The notes beneath the pieces are model-generated. The model ran no database searches and was not told the DNA's origin. It was given only the letters and a program-made list of their open reading frames with translations. From Streptococcus infantis (lineage in GTDB: Bacteria; Bacillota; Bacilli; Lactobacillales; Streptococcaceae): a stretch of DNA of 50,168 nucleotides. The DNA is taken from contig NZ_JADMUH010000013.1 in NCBI RefSeq assembly GCF_015546995.1, positions 1 through 50,168 on the forward strand. Direction: 5' to 3'. The translations under genes and the position numbers were made by a program. Of this stretch, positions 1-7,557 are shown one piece after another. Every line of letters starts with the position of its first letter. Position 1 is the stretch's first letter.

Positions 1-28
1 GGTGTCTTAACCACTTGACCAACGGACC
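1..28 (-). tRNA. tRNA-Glu, 5' part only (cut by window edge)
   Basis: Read on the minus strand, the first bases give GGTCCGTTGGTCAAGTGG followed by a D-arm end, which is the 5' acceptor and D-arm of a streptococcal tRNA-Glu. The anticodon lies outside the window, so the isotype is inferred from memory of this family's 5' sequence. A strong promoter sits just upstream. Confidence 0.72.
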
Positions 29-49
29 GTGAGCTTGTCAACTCTTTCT

Positions 50-77
50 ATTATACCTACTTTTAGATTCTTGTCAA
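50..77 (-). promoter_or_regulatory. Promoter of the tRNA-Glu transcript
   Basis: On the minus strand there is a perfect TTGACA (72-77), a 16-base spacer and a perfect TATAAT (50-55). This is the consensus sigma-A promoter expected for a stable RNA gene. The start would fall near position 43, about 15 bases before the tRNA 5' end. Confidence 0.8.
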
Positions 78-116
78 GAACTTGAGATAAATTTTTCTTA
101 TTTTTTGTTTTTTACA

Positions 117-143
117 AAGAAAAAAGCCCACTGTTGTAGGCTT
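117..143 (-). terminator. Intrinsic terminator of rpsD
   Basis: Minus-strand AAGCC and GGCTT arms (137-143 with 124-130) close a short loop and run into six or more T residues. It lies 21 bases after the rpsD stop. Confidence 0.7.
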
Positions 144-164
144 CTTACAATATAAAATCTTATC

Positions 165-776
165 TTAAAGCATCTTGTTGTAGAATTCAACGATAAGTGC
201 TTCGTTGATTTCTGGGTTGATTTCATCACGTTCTGGCAAACGAGTCAATGAACCTTCCAATTTTTCAGCATCGAATGATACGAATGCTGGACGTCCAAGA
301 GTAGCTTCAACTGCTTCAAGGATAGCTGGAACTTTCAATGATTTTTCGCGAACTGAGATTACTTGACCTGGAGTTACACGGTATGATGGGATATCAACAC
401 GTTTTCCATCAACAAGGATGTGACCGTGGTTTACGAATTGACGAGCTTGACGACGAGTAGTCGCAAGACCAAGACGGTAAACTACGTTATCCAAACGACG
501 TTCCAAAAGAAGCATGAAGTTGAAACCAAGGATTCCGCCCTTGATTTTTGTAGCTTGTACGAACAAGTTACGGAATTGTTTTTCACCCACTCCGTAAGTG
601 AAACGAAGTTTTTGTTTTTCAGCCAATTGCAAACCGTATTCTGACAATTTAGAACGGTTGTTTGGTCCGTGTTGTCCTGGTACGTAGTTACGACGTGCCA
701 ATTCTTTACCTGTACCTGTAAGTGAAAGGCCAAGGCGACGAGCTTGTTTCCAAGATGGTCCTGTATAACGTGACAT
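165..776 (-). CDS. rpsD: 30S ribosomal protein S4
   Basis: The 203-residue product is a full-length S4, a primary 16S rRNA-binding protein of the small subunit that nucleates assembly of the 5' domain. It starts [19 protein letters not shown], typical of the firmicute short-zinc-free S4 type without a Cys cluster. The S4 RNA-binding domain covers about residues 92-155 ([21 protein letters not shown] and [16 protein letters not shown]). The start is supported by AGGAGG eight bases upstream. It is transcribed alone from its own promoter and closed by its own terminator. The long 5' leader suggests translational autoregulation, as known for S4 in Bacillus, but the leader sequence itself has not been matched to a described element here. 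Confidence 0.98.
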   Translation of the reverse strand: MSRYTGPSWKQARRLGLSLTGTGKELARRNYVPGQHGPNNRSKLSEYGLQLAEKQKLRFTYGVGEKQFRNLFVQATKIKGGILGFNFMLLLERRLDNVVYRLGLATTRRQARQFVNHGHILVDGKRVDIPSYRVTPGQVISVREKSLKVPAILEAVEATLGRPAFVSFDAEKLEGSLTRLPERDEINPEINEALIVEFYNKML

Positions 777-929
777 GTGTATGTCCTCCTAATATAAATA
801 TAATTTCGGCGGAAATAGTCACTTAGAAAGCCCTGATTCGTGCAGATGCCCTTCGCCTAAACAGCCAAGGTTACTTGTTATAAGACACCTGTTGACGAGC
901 TTCATGCTTTCCTGCTGCTATTTCACACA
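777..929 (-). promoter_or_regulatory. rpsD 5' leader, possible S4 autoregulatory RNA
   Basis: About 150 bases of untranslated leader lie between the mapped promoter and rpsD. Just before the Shine-Dalgarno site a small hairpin is visible (ATTTC-CGCC-GAAAT on the minus strand, around 803-817). Further upstream are several GC-richer segments able to pair. S4 binds and represses its own mRNA leader in other firmicutes; that this leader does so is inference. Confidence 0.5.
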
Positions 930-935
930 AAGGCT

Positions 936-964
936 ATTGTACCATTAATTTCTTATTTTGTAAA
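936..964 (-). promoter_or_regulatory. rpsD promoter
   Basis: Minus-strand TTTACA (959-964), 17-base spacer, TACAAT (936-941). The TGG before TACAAT also gives an extended -10. It lies immediately after the cabP stop codon, where I see no clear terminator. Confidence 0.75.
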
Positions 965-977
965 GAAGTTTTATTTT

Positions 978-1646
978 TTAATTTTTATCAAATGCTGCTA
1001 GATTATCTAAATATTGGTTATTGATTACTGCCATCATATAGCCATCAGCTTTCAATTGATCATCTGGACCAAACTGAACGTCTAGAGGAGCATTTTCATA
1101 GTCACGAAAACCAAGAATATTAAGATTGTATTGTCCTCGAAGATCAAGTTCACTTAGACTCTTACCTGCCCACGACCGTGGAATTTTCATCTCGACTATC
1201 GAGACATTTTTGTCCAACTGAAAAACATCAACGCTGTTATTAAATAAAATAGTCTGCGCCAACGAACGACCCATCTCATATTCTGGGGAAATGACTGAAT
1301 CTGCGCCAATTTTTTCAAGGACTTTTTTTGCTGTATAGCTTTTAACCTTAGCAATAACAGTTGGTACTCCTAGACTCTTGCAATGCATGACTGCAAGCAC
1401 ACTAGATTCTAAATTTTCCCCAGTTGCCACCACAACTGTATCGCAGGTATCAATTCCTGCTGAGAGCAAGAGCTCTTCATCTGTTATATCTCCAACAACT
1501 CCACGTACCAAGACTGGTTCAAACTGATTGATTCGCTCCTCATGGTCGTCAATGGCGATTATATTTATATCATGCTGAGCGAGAGCAGTAAGTACACTAC
1601 TCCCAAAAATTCCCAAACCTAAAATTCCAATTGTCCGATCTGACAT
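978..1646 (-). CDS. cabP: K+ uptake regulatory subunit CabP (TrkA/KtrA family)
   Basis: This 222-residue cytoplasmic protein is an RCK (KTN) gating subunit of a K+ channel. The N-terminal Rossmann motif GILGLGIFGSSV (residues 7-18) and the acidic DD at the end of beta-2 (IIAIDDHEER) bind NAD(H)/ATP. A C-terminal RCK_C (TrkA_C) domain spans about residues 135-218. The pneumococcal orthologue CabP binds c-di-AMP, which blocks its contact with TrkH and so reduces K+ uptake. The gene lies 13 bases after trkH in the same orientation, so the two are cotranscribed. No terminator is obvious before the rpsD promoter. The assignment to c-di-AMP control is by orthology, not visible in the sequence. Confidence 0.9.
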   Translation of the reverse strand: MSDRTIGILGLGIFGSSVLTALAQHDINIIAIDDHEERINQFEPVLVRGVVGDITDEELLLSAGIDTCDTVVVATGENLESSVLAVMHCKSLGVPTVIAKVKSYTAKKVLEKIGADSVISPEYEMGRSLAQTILFNNSVDVFQLDKNVSIVEMKIPRSWAGKSLSELDLRGQYNLNILGFRDYENAPLDVQFGPDDQLKADGYMMAVINNQYLDNLAAFDKN

Positions 1647-1659
1647 AGTTTATCCTTTC

Positions 1660-3036
1660 TTATCCTATGGTAATATCTGCTTTCATATAGTGGATCATAT
1701 CTTTCTTATCTGGTTGATACTCAGCCAAACTGACTAACAGTGTGAGTGGCCCAATTCGTCCGATAAACATCAATAGCATGACAATGCTAAGAGCTAATCT
1801 GCCTAACTCTGGTGTCAAATTTGCAGTTACTCCGACCGTAGCAAGGGCAGAAATTGTTTCGAACATGATGTAGATAAAGCGCGGATTCCCTTCTGCGGTC
1901 ACCCCTAACAGGATCAAGCCCAGCAAGAAAGTTAGCAAGAAGATAATAAAGACACTGAATGATTTTTGGACTGTCCGAGGTAAAATTGTTCTCCGAGCTA
2001 CATTGGCATGGGGTAATCCTAAAAGTTCACTGCGTGCAAAGACCAATAAGACAAAGAAGGTTGTAATTTTAAGCCCCCCGGCTGTTCCACCAGGCGCCCC
2101 ACCGAGAAACATTTGTAAAATATAAATCATCAAAGTAACAGGCCGAGCCTGGGTGTAATCAATAGAAGCAAAACCTGCCGTTCTCATGCTAACTGTTTGG
2201 AAAAAACTGACTAGCAATTTATCAGGGATGCTGAGATTGCCAATCGTTCCCGGATTGTTCCACTCTATCAAGAGGGTTGAAACTGTTCCAGTAAATAAAA
2301 TTCCTGCGGTCAAGAAGAGAACCAATTTGGTATGAAAGCGAAGCCGACGTTTTTTCTTGCTCAACTGCGTGGCCAGGTCAAACCAAACCATAAACCCTAG
2401 ACCGCCTGTGATGATCAAAGCAGCAAGCACTAGATTAATCAAAGGATCAGTTTGAAAAGCTACTAAACTTGTACTTCCAATATTATCAAAACCAGCATTA
2501 CAAAAAGCTGAAATAGCTACGAAAATAGAGGTGAAAATTCCTCGGCCCCAACCAAATTCCGGAACAAAACGAAAACTTAACAGGAAGGCTCCGAGTCCTT
2601 CAACGATAAAAGTCGTCAAGAAAATCGAACGTATGAAAACCATTAAAGACTGAGTTTCTCCATAACTAAAGCTCTCCAGGATTGTTTCACGGCTACGAAG
2701 ACTTAGCTTTTGCTTACTTTGAATATAAAAGACCCCTATAAAGGTCATGAGACCCAAACCACCAATCTGGATCAAAAACATACAGATTAACTGACCCCAG
2801 ATGTTATATGTAGTAGCTACTGGTTGAGTAAAGAGTCCTGTCACACAGACCATGGATACTGCTGTAAAGAGATGGTCGAAATAGGTTGCTTGGGAGCTTG
2901 TTGCTTGCACAAATGGCAGACTCAAAAGAAGAGAGCCTGCGAAAATAACCAAAGCAAAACTTAAAAAAATTCGACGAGCAGGTGATAAACGTCCCAAGGT
3001 CGTGTTTATTTTTTCCGAAAATGATTTGAATAACAT
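1660..3036 (-). CDS. trkH: TrkH/KtrB-family K+ channel subunit
   Basis: This integral membrane protein forms the K+ translocation pore and works with the RCK protein encoded next to it. Repeated membrane-pore-membrane units are visible with selectivity-filter-type segments VCVTGLF, FCNAGFDNIGS, MRTAGFAS and ATVGVTANLT, plus the gating-loop stretch FLGGAPGGTAGG. The frame can be extended 12 codons to a GTG overlapping the stop of the upstream gene. I prefer the ATG giving MLFKSFSEKINTT. Neither start has a Shine-Dalgarno site. An extended -10 (TGGTACAAT) ends six bases before this ATG, so a leaderless transcript is possible. The family is normally about 450-480 residues, so the product is complete. 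Confidence 0.93.
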   Translation of the reverse strand: MLFKSFSEKINTTLGRLSPARRIFLSFALVIFAGSLLLSLPFVQATSSQATYFDHLFTAVSMVCVTGLFTQPVATTYNIWGQLICMFLIQIGGLGLMTFIGVFYIQSKQKLSLRSRETILESFSYGETQSLMVFIRSIFLTTFIVEGLGAFLLSFRFVPEFGWGRGIFTSIFVAISAFCNAGFDNIGSTSLVAFQTDPLINLVLAALIITGGLGFMVWFDLATQLSKKKRRLRFHTKLVLFLTAGILFTGTVSTLLIEWNNPGTIGNLSIPDKLLVSFFQTVSMRTAGFASIDYTQARPVTLMIYILQMFLGGAPGGTAGGLKITTFFVLLVFARSELLGLPHANVARRTILPRTVQKSFSVFIIFLLTFLLGLILLGVTAEGNPRFIYIMFETISALATVGVTANLTPELGRLALSIVMLLMFIGRIGPLTLLVSLAEYQPDKKDMIHYMKADITIG

Positions 3037-3068
3037 AGTTACATTGTACCATAAAACAGTTAAAGCAG

Positions 3069-3833
3069 TCACATATGACTAACGATTTCAAGACAGAGTT
3101 CTAAGGCCTTGTCAAAAGCTTCTGAACCCCAATCGCGGCTATCATAATTTTCTAAATCCGCTAGAGAGTCGGCTGTAAATAGAAGTTGTCCCCAAACGAC
3201 TCCTCGAAGCTGGGCAACTGCTGCAAGAGCTGCACACTCCATCTCCACAACTGCACAACCTTCTTCCTTACGATAGGCAACTTTTTCAGCTGTTTCTCGG
3301 TAAAAACCATCTGTCGACCAAGTCATGACCTCTTCATAAGGAATGCCTAGTTGTTCCAAGACTTGCTCAATGGCAGAGATAGCCTCAATCTGCATCTCCA
3401 TATAACGAGAAGGCGCTACATAGTGGTAGCTGGTCCCCTCATCTCGCAGAGCGCGAACAGGGACGAGAAAGGCATTTTCCTCTATATCGGCTAGGACTCC
3501 ACAAGTACCAGTGGAAATGATTTGCTCCACACCATAGCCAATCAACCAATCCATAAACTGGGCGGCCGGGGCAGAACCAACAGGAGCCTGAGCCAGACAT
3601 AGTTCCTCACCCTTGTAACTCATGACATAAACAGGATAGGTTTTAGTGGCAGACACAAACTCCCCAACGCACTCCGCCCCTACTTCCTGAGCAAAGCGGT
3701 CAGTCTCCTCCTCCAAAAATGCATAGATGCACTTCTTTGGCAACTGTAAATCTAATCCTTCGTGATTTGGCATGATGACTGCCTGAGGATTATCATCAAA
3801 CTCTAAAATAGGAATGGCATGTTTTTGAATCAT
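3069..3833 (-). CDS. Nucleoside phosphorylase, PNP/UDP family
   Basis: The 254-residue cytoplasmic enzyme belongs to the PNP_UDP_1 family, which cleaves the glycosidic bond of a nucleoside with phosphate. Family motifs are visible: ISTGTCGVL (phosphate/ribose loop, about residues 106-114), the RDEGTSYHY segment and VEMECAALAAVA (about residues 196-207), whose Met-Glu pair contacts the ribose hydroxyls. The substrate, uridine or a purine nucleoside, cannot be settled by eye. The start has GAGGAGG seven bases upstream. The stop overlaps the alternative GTG start of trkH, so the gene heads an operon with trkH and cabP. This pairing of nucleoside salvage with K+ import is also known in pneumococci. 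Confidence 0.88.
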   Translation of the reverse strand: MIQKHAIPILEFDDNPQAVIMPNHEGLDLQLPKKCIYAFLEEETDRFAQEVGAECVGEFVSATKTYPVYVMSYKGEELCLAQAPVGSAPAAQFMDWLIGYGVEQIISTGTCGVLADIEENAFLVPVRALRDEGTSYHYVAPSRYMEMQIEAISAIEQVLEQLGIPYEEVMTWSTDGFYRETAEKVAYRKEEGCAVVEMECAALAAVAQLRGVVWGQLLFTADSLADLENYDSRDWGSEAFDKALELCLEIVSHM

Positions 3834-3859
3834 AGAGTACCTCCTCTAAATTTGTACTA

Positions 3860-3887
3860 TTATAACAAAAGCTAAACGAAAGTCAAG
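3860..3887 (-). promoter_or_regulatory. Promoter of the phosphorylase-trkH-cabP operon
   Basis: Minus-strand TTGACT (3882-3887), 16-base spacer and perfect TATAAT (3860-3865), with TG one base before the -10 (extended -10). Confidence 0.75.
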
Positions 3888-3950
3888 ATGAGAGAAAAAC
3901 TTATCTTAAGTATGAAACAACAATGAAATGCTTTTCCCGTCGTAATAAAC

Positions 3951-3979
3951 TTGCTATAGCTTAGGAATTAGTTTATAAT
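3951..3979 (+). promoter_or_regulatory. Promoter of the DUF3290-DUF421 pair
   Basis: TTGCTA (3951-3956), 17-base spacer, perfect TATAAT (3974-3979). It is divergent from the phosphorylase operon promoter, about 90 bases away. Confidence 0.7.
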
Positions 3980-4008
3980 AGATTGAATTTGAAAAAGGGA
4001 GAAATCTT

Positions 4009-4461
4009 ATGAAATTCTATTCATACGACTATGTTCTAAGCCAGATTAGTCAACAGAATTGGGTCATGATTATCGTATCAGCTTTACTGCTTATCGTGAC
4101 TGGATTTTTTGCATTTAAAGCTTTCAAAGATAAAAAAGGGAGCAAGTTCCGTGAATTATCGCTCATTTCTATTTTGACCTTAATCGCATTCGTTTTGATA
4201 AGCATTACGAATCTTCAAAACAGTCAATCCAATGATAATCAATTCCGCTCTTCCCTAAACTTTATCGAAGTCGTTTCAAAAGAATTAGGTGTAGATAAAA
4301 AAGAGGTCTATGTCAATACCTCAGCAGTAACTGATGGAGCTATTATTAAGGTTGGCGAACATTTTTATCGTGCCATTAGCGGGACTGACCAAGATAGCTA
4401 TTTATTAGAAAAAATGGAACTCTATAAATCAGATGTTGAACTCGTGGAGGTTGAAAAATGA
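4009..4461 (+). CDS. DUF3290 family membrane protein
   Basis: A 150-residue protein of unknown function with two predicted membrane helices (about residues 17-38 and 50-65) and a C-terminal polar domain of about 85 residues that should lie on one side of the membrane. It matches what I know of DUF3290, which in lactic acid bacteria is habitually encoded directly before a DUF421 protein. The start has AGGGAG upstream. The stop overlaps the ATG of the next gene by four bases (ATGA), implying translational coupling and probably a complex. No catalytic motif is visible. Confidence 0.82.
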   Translation: MKFYSYDYVLSQISQQNWVMIIVSALLLIVTGFFAFKAFKDKKGSKFRELSLISILTLIAFVLISITNLQNSQSNDNQFRSSLNFIEVVSKELGVDKKEVYVNTSAVTDGAIIKVGEHFYRAISGTDQDSYLLEKMELYKSDVELVEVEK

Positions 4462-5090
4462 TAAGCTTTTTTGCTACAATTGCAATTAAATTGGCCTTGG
4501 GGCTTCTTTCTCTTGTTTTTGTTATTAACGTAACAGGTAAAGGAAATCTAGCACCAAGTTCTGCAGTGGACCAAATCCAGAACTTTGTTCTCGGGGGTAT
4601 TATCGGTGGGGTTATCTACAATAGTTCTATTACCATCATCCAATACATTGTTATCCTCATTATTTGGACTATTCTCATTTTACTCCTTAAATGGTTGAAT
4701 ACCAATGTTTCCTTCATCAAACATCTGATTGACGGAAAACCAACTATTATCATCAAAAATGGTAAGTTAGATCCTGAAGCCTGTCGCTCAAAAGGTCTTG
4801 CGGCTGCAGATGTAGCTCTTAAATTGCGCGCTCAAGGAATTTTCCAACTGAAGGATGTCAAGAGAGCTGTGATTGAGCAAAATGGGCAGCTAATTGTTGT
4901 AAGAATGGGTGACGAGAATCCTAAATACCCAGTCATTACAGATGGTGTTGTCCAAGTTGAAATCCTAGAAACAATTGGCAAATCCGAGGAGTGGCTAACT
5001 GAGAAATTGAAAGAAGAAGGTTTCGAAGAAGTCTCAAATATCTTTATCGCCGAGTATGATAAAGGTCAATTAAATGTTGTAACCTATTAA
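4458..5090 (+). CDS. DUF421 (YetF-like) membrane protein
   Basis: The 210-residue protein has three hydrophobic segments near the N terminus (about residues 2-25, 42-58 and 62-78), followed by a cytoplasmic domain with the family's signature stretches (GKPTIIIKNGKLD and LRAQGIFQLKDVKRAVIEQNGQL). DUF421/YetF proteins are widespread in firmicutes, some being linked to spore or envelope functions, but no biochemical activity is established for this one. It is coupled to the DUF3290 gene and followed by a clear terminator, so the two form a bicistronic unit. Confidence 0.87.
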   Translation: MISFFATIAIKLALGLLSLVFVINVTGKGNLAPSSAVDQIQNFVLGGIIGGVIYNSSITIIQYIVILIIWTILILLLKWLNTNVSFIKHLIDGKPTIIIKNGKLDPEACRSKGLAAADVALKLRAQGIFQLKDVKRAVIEQNGQLIVVRMGDENPKYPVITDGVVQVEILETIGKSEEWLTEKLKEEGFEEVSNIFIAEYDKGQLNVVTY

Positions 5091-5096
5091 AAAAAT

Positions 5097-5126
5097 AAAC
5101 TGATGCTTTTCGTATCAGTTTTTTGC
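5097..5126 (+). terminator. Intrinsic terminator of the DUF421 gene
   Basis: AACTGAT and ATCAGTT arms around a GCTTTTCGT loop, followed by a T run. It lies just after the stop. Confidence 0.8.
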
Positions 5127-5207
5127 TTTTTAGCATAAAAGGGTATATACTTAAATTAATATCTGATGTAATTCAGATAATACAAAAAATTAACGGAGGT
5201 ATCCCCC

Positions 5208-5411
5208 ATGTCAATCGAAGAAAAATTCAACCAAGCTAAAGGTTCTGTTAAAGAAGGTTTTGGTAAACTAACTGGCGATACAAAAACTCAAGCAGAAGGA
5301 GCTGCAGAAAAGGTAGCTTCAAAAGCTAAAGAAGTTGCTGAAGATGCAAAAGAAGCTGTCGAAGGTGCAGTATCTGGCGTAAAAAACATCTTTAAAAAAG
5401 ACGGAGAATAA
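5208..5411 (+). CDS. CsbD family stress protein
   Basis: A 67-residue, highly charged, Ala/Glu/Lys-rich protein starting [24 protein letters not shown]. This is the typical CsbD-like signature (AKGxxKExxGKxTGD) of small, poorly ordered proteins induced by general stress; their molecular role is unknown. The C-terminal half is a low-complexity amphipathic helix. The start is well supported by a strong GGAGG site nine bases upstream. It has its own upstream region of about 115 bases with a possible -10 (GATAATAC) and ends in a strong terminator, so it is monocistronic. Confidence 0.9.
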   Translation: MSIEEKFNQAKGSVKEGFGKLTGDTKTQAEGAAEKVASKAKEVAEDAKEAVEGAVSGVKNIFKKDGE

Positions 5412-5433
5412 TTCTTTTTCGTCCTAATAACAT

Positions 5434-5475
5434 AAGAAAATCTCCCTTCTCTTTCGAGAAAGGAGATTTTCTTTT
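5434..5475. terminator. Bidirectional terminator between csbD-like and lipoprotein genes
   Basis: Long inverted repeat AGAAAATCTCC / GGAGATTTTCT with a T run on both strands. It serves the plus-strand CsbD gene and the convergent minus-strand lipoprotein gene; its right arm overlaps the stop of the latter. Confidence 0.85.
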
Positions 5476-6694
5476 ATGGTCGTCCACCAGGGCCTCCATT
5501 TCCTTGAGGTCCACCTCCACCAGGCATAGAATTGGCAATCTCAGTTTGTTTTTCACCATTGAGATAGATGTCTCCGCCTGTGTAAGTCGCTGTTCCATCA
5601 AAGTCAAAACCAGTTTGACCAGTCATTTTGATGGTTCCTCCCGTAACAGTAATGTTACCATTTGAGTCAATTGGATCCGTATCCCCTTGACCAACTTCAA
5701 CCGTCAAGTTCCCACCATTCATAGTAAAGAAGATTTCACTTTGTTGGGCGTTTTTGTTGGCTGCATTGACACCATCATCTGTTGAGTAGATGGTGATGTC
5801 TCCACCGTTGATAGTGATTGACTTACCTTCAAGCCCTTCTGTAGAATTCTTAACGGTATAGGTACCACTATCAATCACCAAATCACCTGATGCGTGGATA
5901 CCATCATCTCCAGCAGTAACAGTGATGGTATTGTCAGAGAGATACATGGTTCCTACAGATGTGTCCTCATCATTGTCGACCTTAACTCCGTCTTCCTTGG
6001 CATCGATAGCCATGGTTGTGCCGGTAATGTTGAGTTCATCATTGACATTAAAAGCGTCTCCGACTGCTGTGATGTTGTAGGTCCCACCCGTGATGTGAAG
6101 TGTATCGTTGGCCTTGATACCATTATTTTTCTTGCCGTCTACATTGAGAGTTCCCTTACCGTTGATAGTCAAGTCCACTTTAGAGAAGAGGGCTGCATCA
6201 GCTTTTTCATCACTATTAGAAGCTGAATCTGAGAGGCTATTGGTTGTGCCATCTGCTAGAGTTAGGTAAACATGACCAGCTGATGTAGCGGAAATAGCTG
6301 CATTGGTATTGGTCATGACCACACCCTTTAGAACAATATGTACATCATCAGTCTTTTCGGCTTCAATCTTGATTTGAACTCCGTCGGATTGACCAGATAT
6401 GACATAGGTTCCTGCCTTAGAGATGGTAACGGTAGAGTCTGACACAGCAACTCCTTCACCAGAAACAGTTGCAGTAGATCCAGACAGCGTCACAGTTGAT
6501 GCAGATTTTTCATCGTAGGAAGTATCGTAGTCCTTGTCTGTGAAATAGTTAGTTTTCTTAGCATCTGTAGTGGATGTCGTTTTCGTTGTCGCAGTATTGC
6601 TAGCTGTTGTATTTGAAGTTGACTGGGTACAAGCTGTTACTAGTGCTAGAGTTGCTATACTCGTTAATAAGAATGTCCATTTTTTTGCTTTCAT
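5474..6694 (-). CDS. Beta-helix lipoprotein, carbohydrate-binding (Cthe_2159/DUF4353-like)
   Basis: A 406-residue lipoprotein. The signal peptide ends in the lipobox LVTAC (Cys22), followed by a Ser/Thr/Asn linker. From about residue 75 the protein is built of short repeated strands such as TVTISKAGTYVISG, DGIHASGDLVIDSGTY and GDITIYSTDDGVNA, the pattern of a right-handed parallel beta-helix in the Cthe_2159 family. Members bind Ca2+ and acidic polysaccharide such as polygalacturonate; a catalytic function has not been shown. The many DDG/DG turns fit Ca2+ ligands. The tail is Gly/Pro-rich. The start is the ATG with AGGAAAC just upstream; an in-frame ATG seven codons earlier lacks a site. Its ligand in this bacterium is unknown. 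Confidence 0.82.
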   Translation of the reverse strand: MKAKKWTFLLTSIATLALVTACTQSTSNTTASNTATTKTTSTTDAKKTNYFTDKDYDTSYDEKSASTVTLSGSTATVSGEGVAVSDSTVTISKAGTYVISGQSDGVQIKIEAEKTDDVHIVLKGVVMTNTNAAISATSAGHVYLTLADGTTNSLSDSASNSDEKADAALFSKVDLTINGKGTLNVDGKKNNGIKANDTLHITGGTYNITAVGDAFNVNDELNITGTTMAIDAKEDGVKVDNDEDTSVGTMYLSDNTITVTAGDDGIHASGDLVIDSGTYTVKNSTEGLEGKSITINGGDITIYSTDDGVNAANKNAQQSEIFFTMNGGNLTVEVGQGDTDPIDSNGNITVTGGTIKMTGQTGFDFDGTATYTGGDIYLNGEKQTEIANSMPGGGGPQGNGGPGGRP

Positions 6695-6823
6695 GCTCGT
6701 TTCCTCGACTTTCATTTTACATGCTCTTAGTCTACGTGACTTTCCTAAAACAAGCCTAAACTTTTTCTAAAAGTTTTCTTAACCCCATCCGAACTTCATT
6801 AATAATCATTGCTTATGGTACAA

Positions 6824-6850
6824 AAAAGAACAGCATTTTGCTGTTCTTTT
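6824..6850 (-). terminator. Terminator of the O-acetyltransferase gene
   Basis: AAAAGAACAGC and GCTGTTCTTTT arms around a short loop. It overlaps the stop codon of the acetyltransferase gene. The symmetric A/T tails would allow function on either strand. Confidence 0.82.
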
Positions 6851-7412
6851 AGTTTTCTTTAACTGGAATTTCCTTGATAACTCGTGCTGGGTTGCCTGCC
6901 AGAACTACATTGTCACCAAAAGATTTGGTAATGACAGCTCCTGCTCCTGCAACAACGTTATCACCTAGTGTAACACCTGGAAGGACAATAACCCCACCAC
7001 CTGCCCAGAAGTTCTTGCCAATCGTAATGGGTTTCCCAAATTCTAAACCTGAATTTCGTTCATCTGGATCCAGTGGATGAAGAGGTGTTAAAAATTGGCA
7101 GTTAGGACCAATCATAGCATTGTCGCCAATGGTAATAGGACAAACATCCAACATGGTCAGATTCCAATTGGAATAGAAATTTTCTCCCAAATGAATATTG
7201 ACACCATAATCCACTACCAAACGAGTATTGACATAGAGATTTTCACCAGTCGAACCAAACCATCCTTTGATGATTTCCATACCTTTTATTGGATTGACTT
7301 CTTCATTAAAGGAAGCTTGCTTTTGTCTTGCTGTTTGTGCTAGAGCACGAAGTTCTGGATCGAACGGGTGATAGGGTTCTCCCGCAATCATTTTTTGGTA
7401 TTCACTTTTCAT
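6849..7412 (-). CDS. maa: Sugar O-acetyltransferase (maltose/galactoside acetyltransferase family)
   Basis: A 187-residue acetyl-CoA-dependent O-acetyltransferase of the left-handed beta-helix (hexapeptide) superfamily. The N-terminal Mac domain begins MKSEYQKMIAGEPYHPFDPEL. The hexapeptide coils run from about residue 55, and the active-site loop QFLTPLHPLDPDERNSG carries the catalytic His. The pattern NFWAGGGVIVLPGVTLGDNVVAGAGAV is typical of trimeric enzymes of this class. Such enzymes acetylate maltose, glucose or galactosides at the 6-position, perhaps for detoxification of non-metabolised sugars. The symbol is tentative. It is monocistronic, with its own promoter and terminator. Confidence 0.85.
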   Translation of the reverse strand: MKSEYQKMIAGEPYHPFDPELRALAQTARQKQASFNEEVNPIKGMEIIKGWFGSTGENLYVNTRLVVDYGVNIHLGENFYSNWNLTMLDVCPITIGDNAMIGPNCQFLTPLHPLDPDERNSGLEFGKPITIGKNFWAGGGVIVLPGVTLGDNVVAGAGAVITKSFGDNVVLAGNPARVIKEIPVKEN

Positions 7413-7440
7413 ATCTTGATATCCTTGTTTATTTTACAAG

Positions 7441-7469
7441 ATTGTAGCATAGTTCTATCCTTAAAACAA
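7441..7469 (-). promoter_or_regulatory. Promoter of the O-acetyltransferase gene
   Basis: Minus-strand TTGTTT (7464-7469), 17-base spacer, TACAAT (7441-7446) with TGC before it (extended -10). Confidence 0.7.
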
Positions 7470-7484
7470 GCAGCAAAGAGATAA

Positions 7485-7518
7485 AAAAACTAGTACATCT
7501 TTGGCTGTACTAGTTTTT
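7485..7518 (-). terminator. Terminator of the CshA-like adhesin gene
   Basis: Perfect 13-base arms AAAAACTAGTACA / TGTACTAGTTTTT around an eight-base loop, located about 40 bases after the stop codon. Confidence 0.88.
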
Positions 7519-7557
7519 AATTAGAAAGGTGACTTTCTCACTATTCTACAGAATTGA

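Noticed and set aside
6767..6783. CiaR-like direct repeat (GTTAAG-N5-TTTTAG on the minus strand) before the beta-helix lipoprotein
   Set aside because: One half-site has a mismatch and no -10 is found at the distance typical for CiaR promoters.
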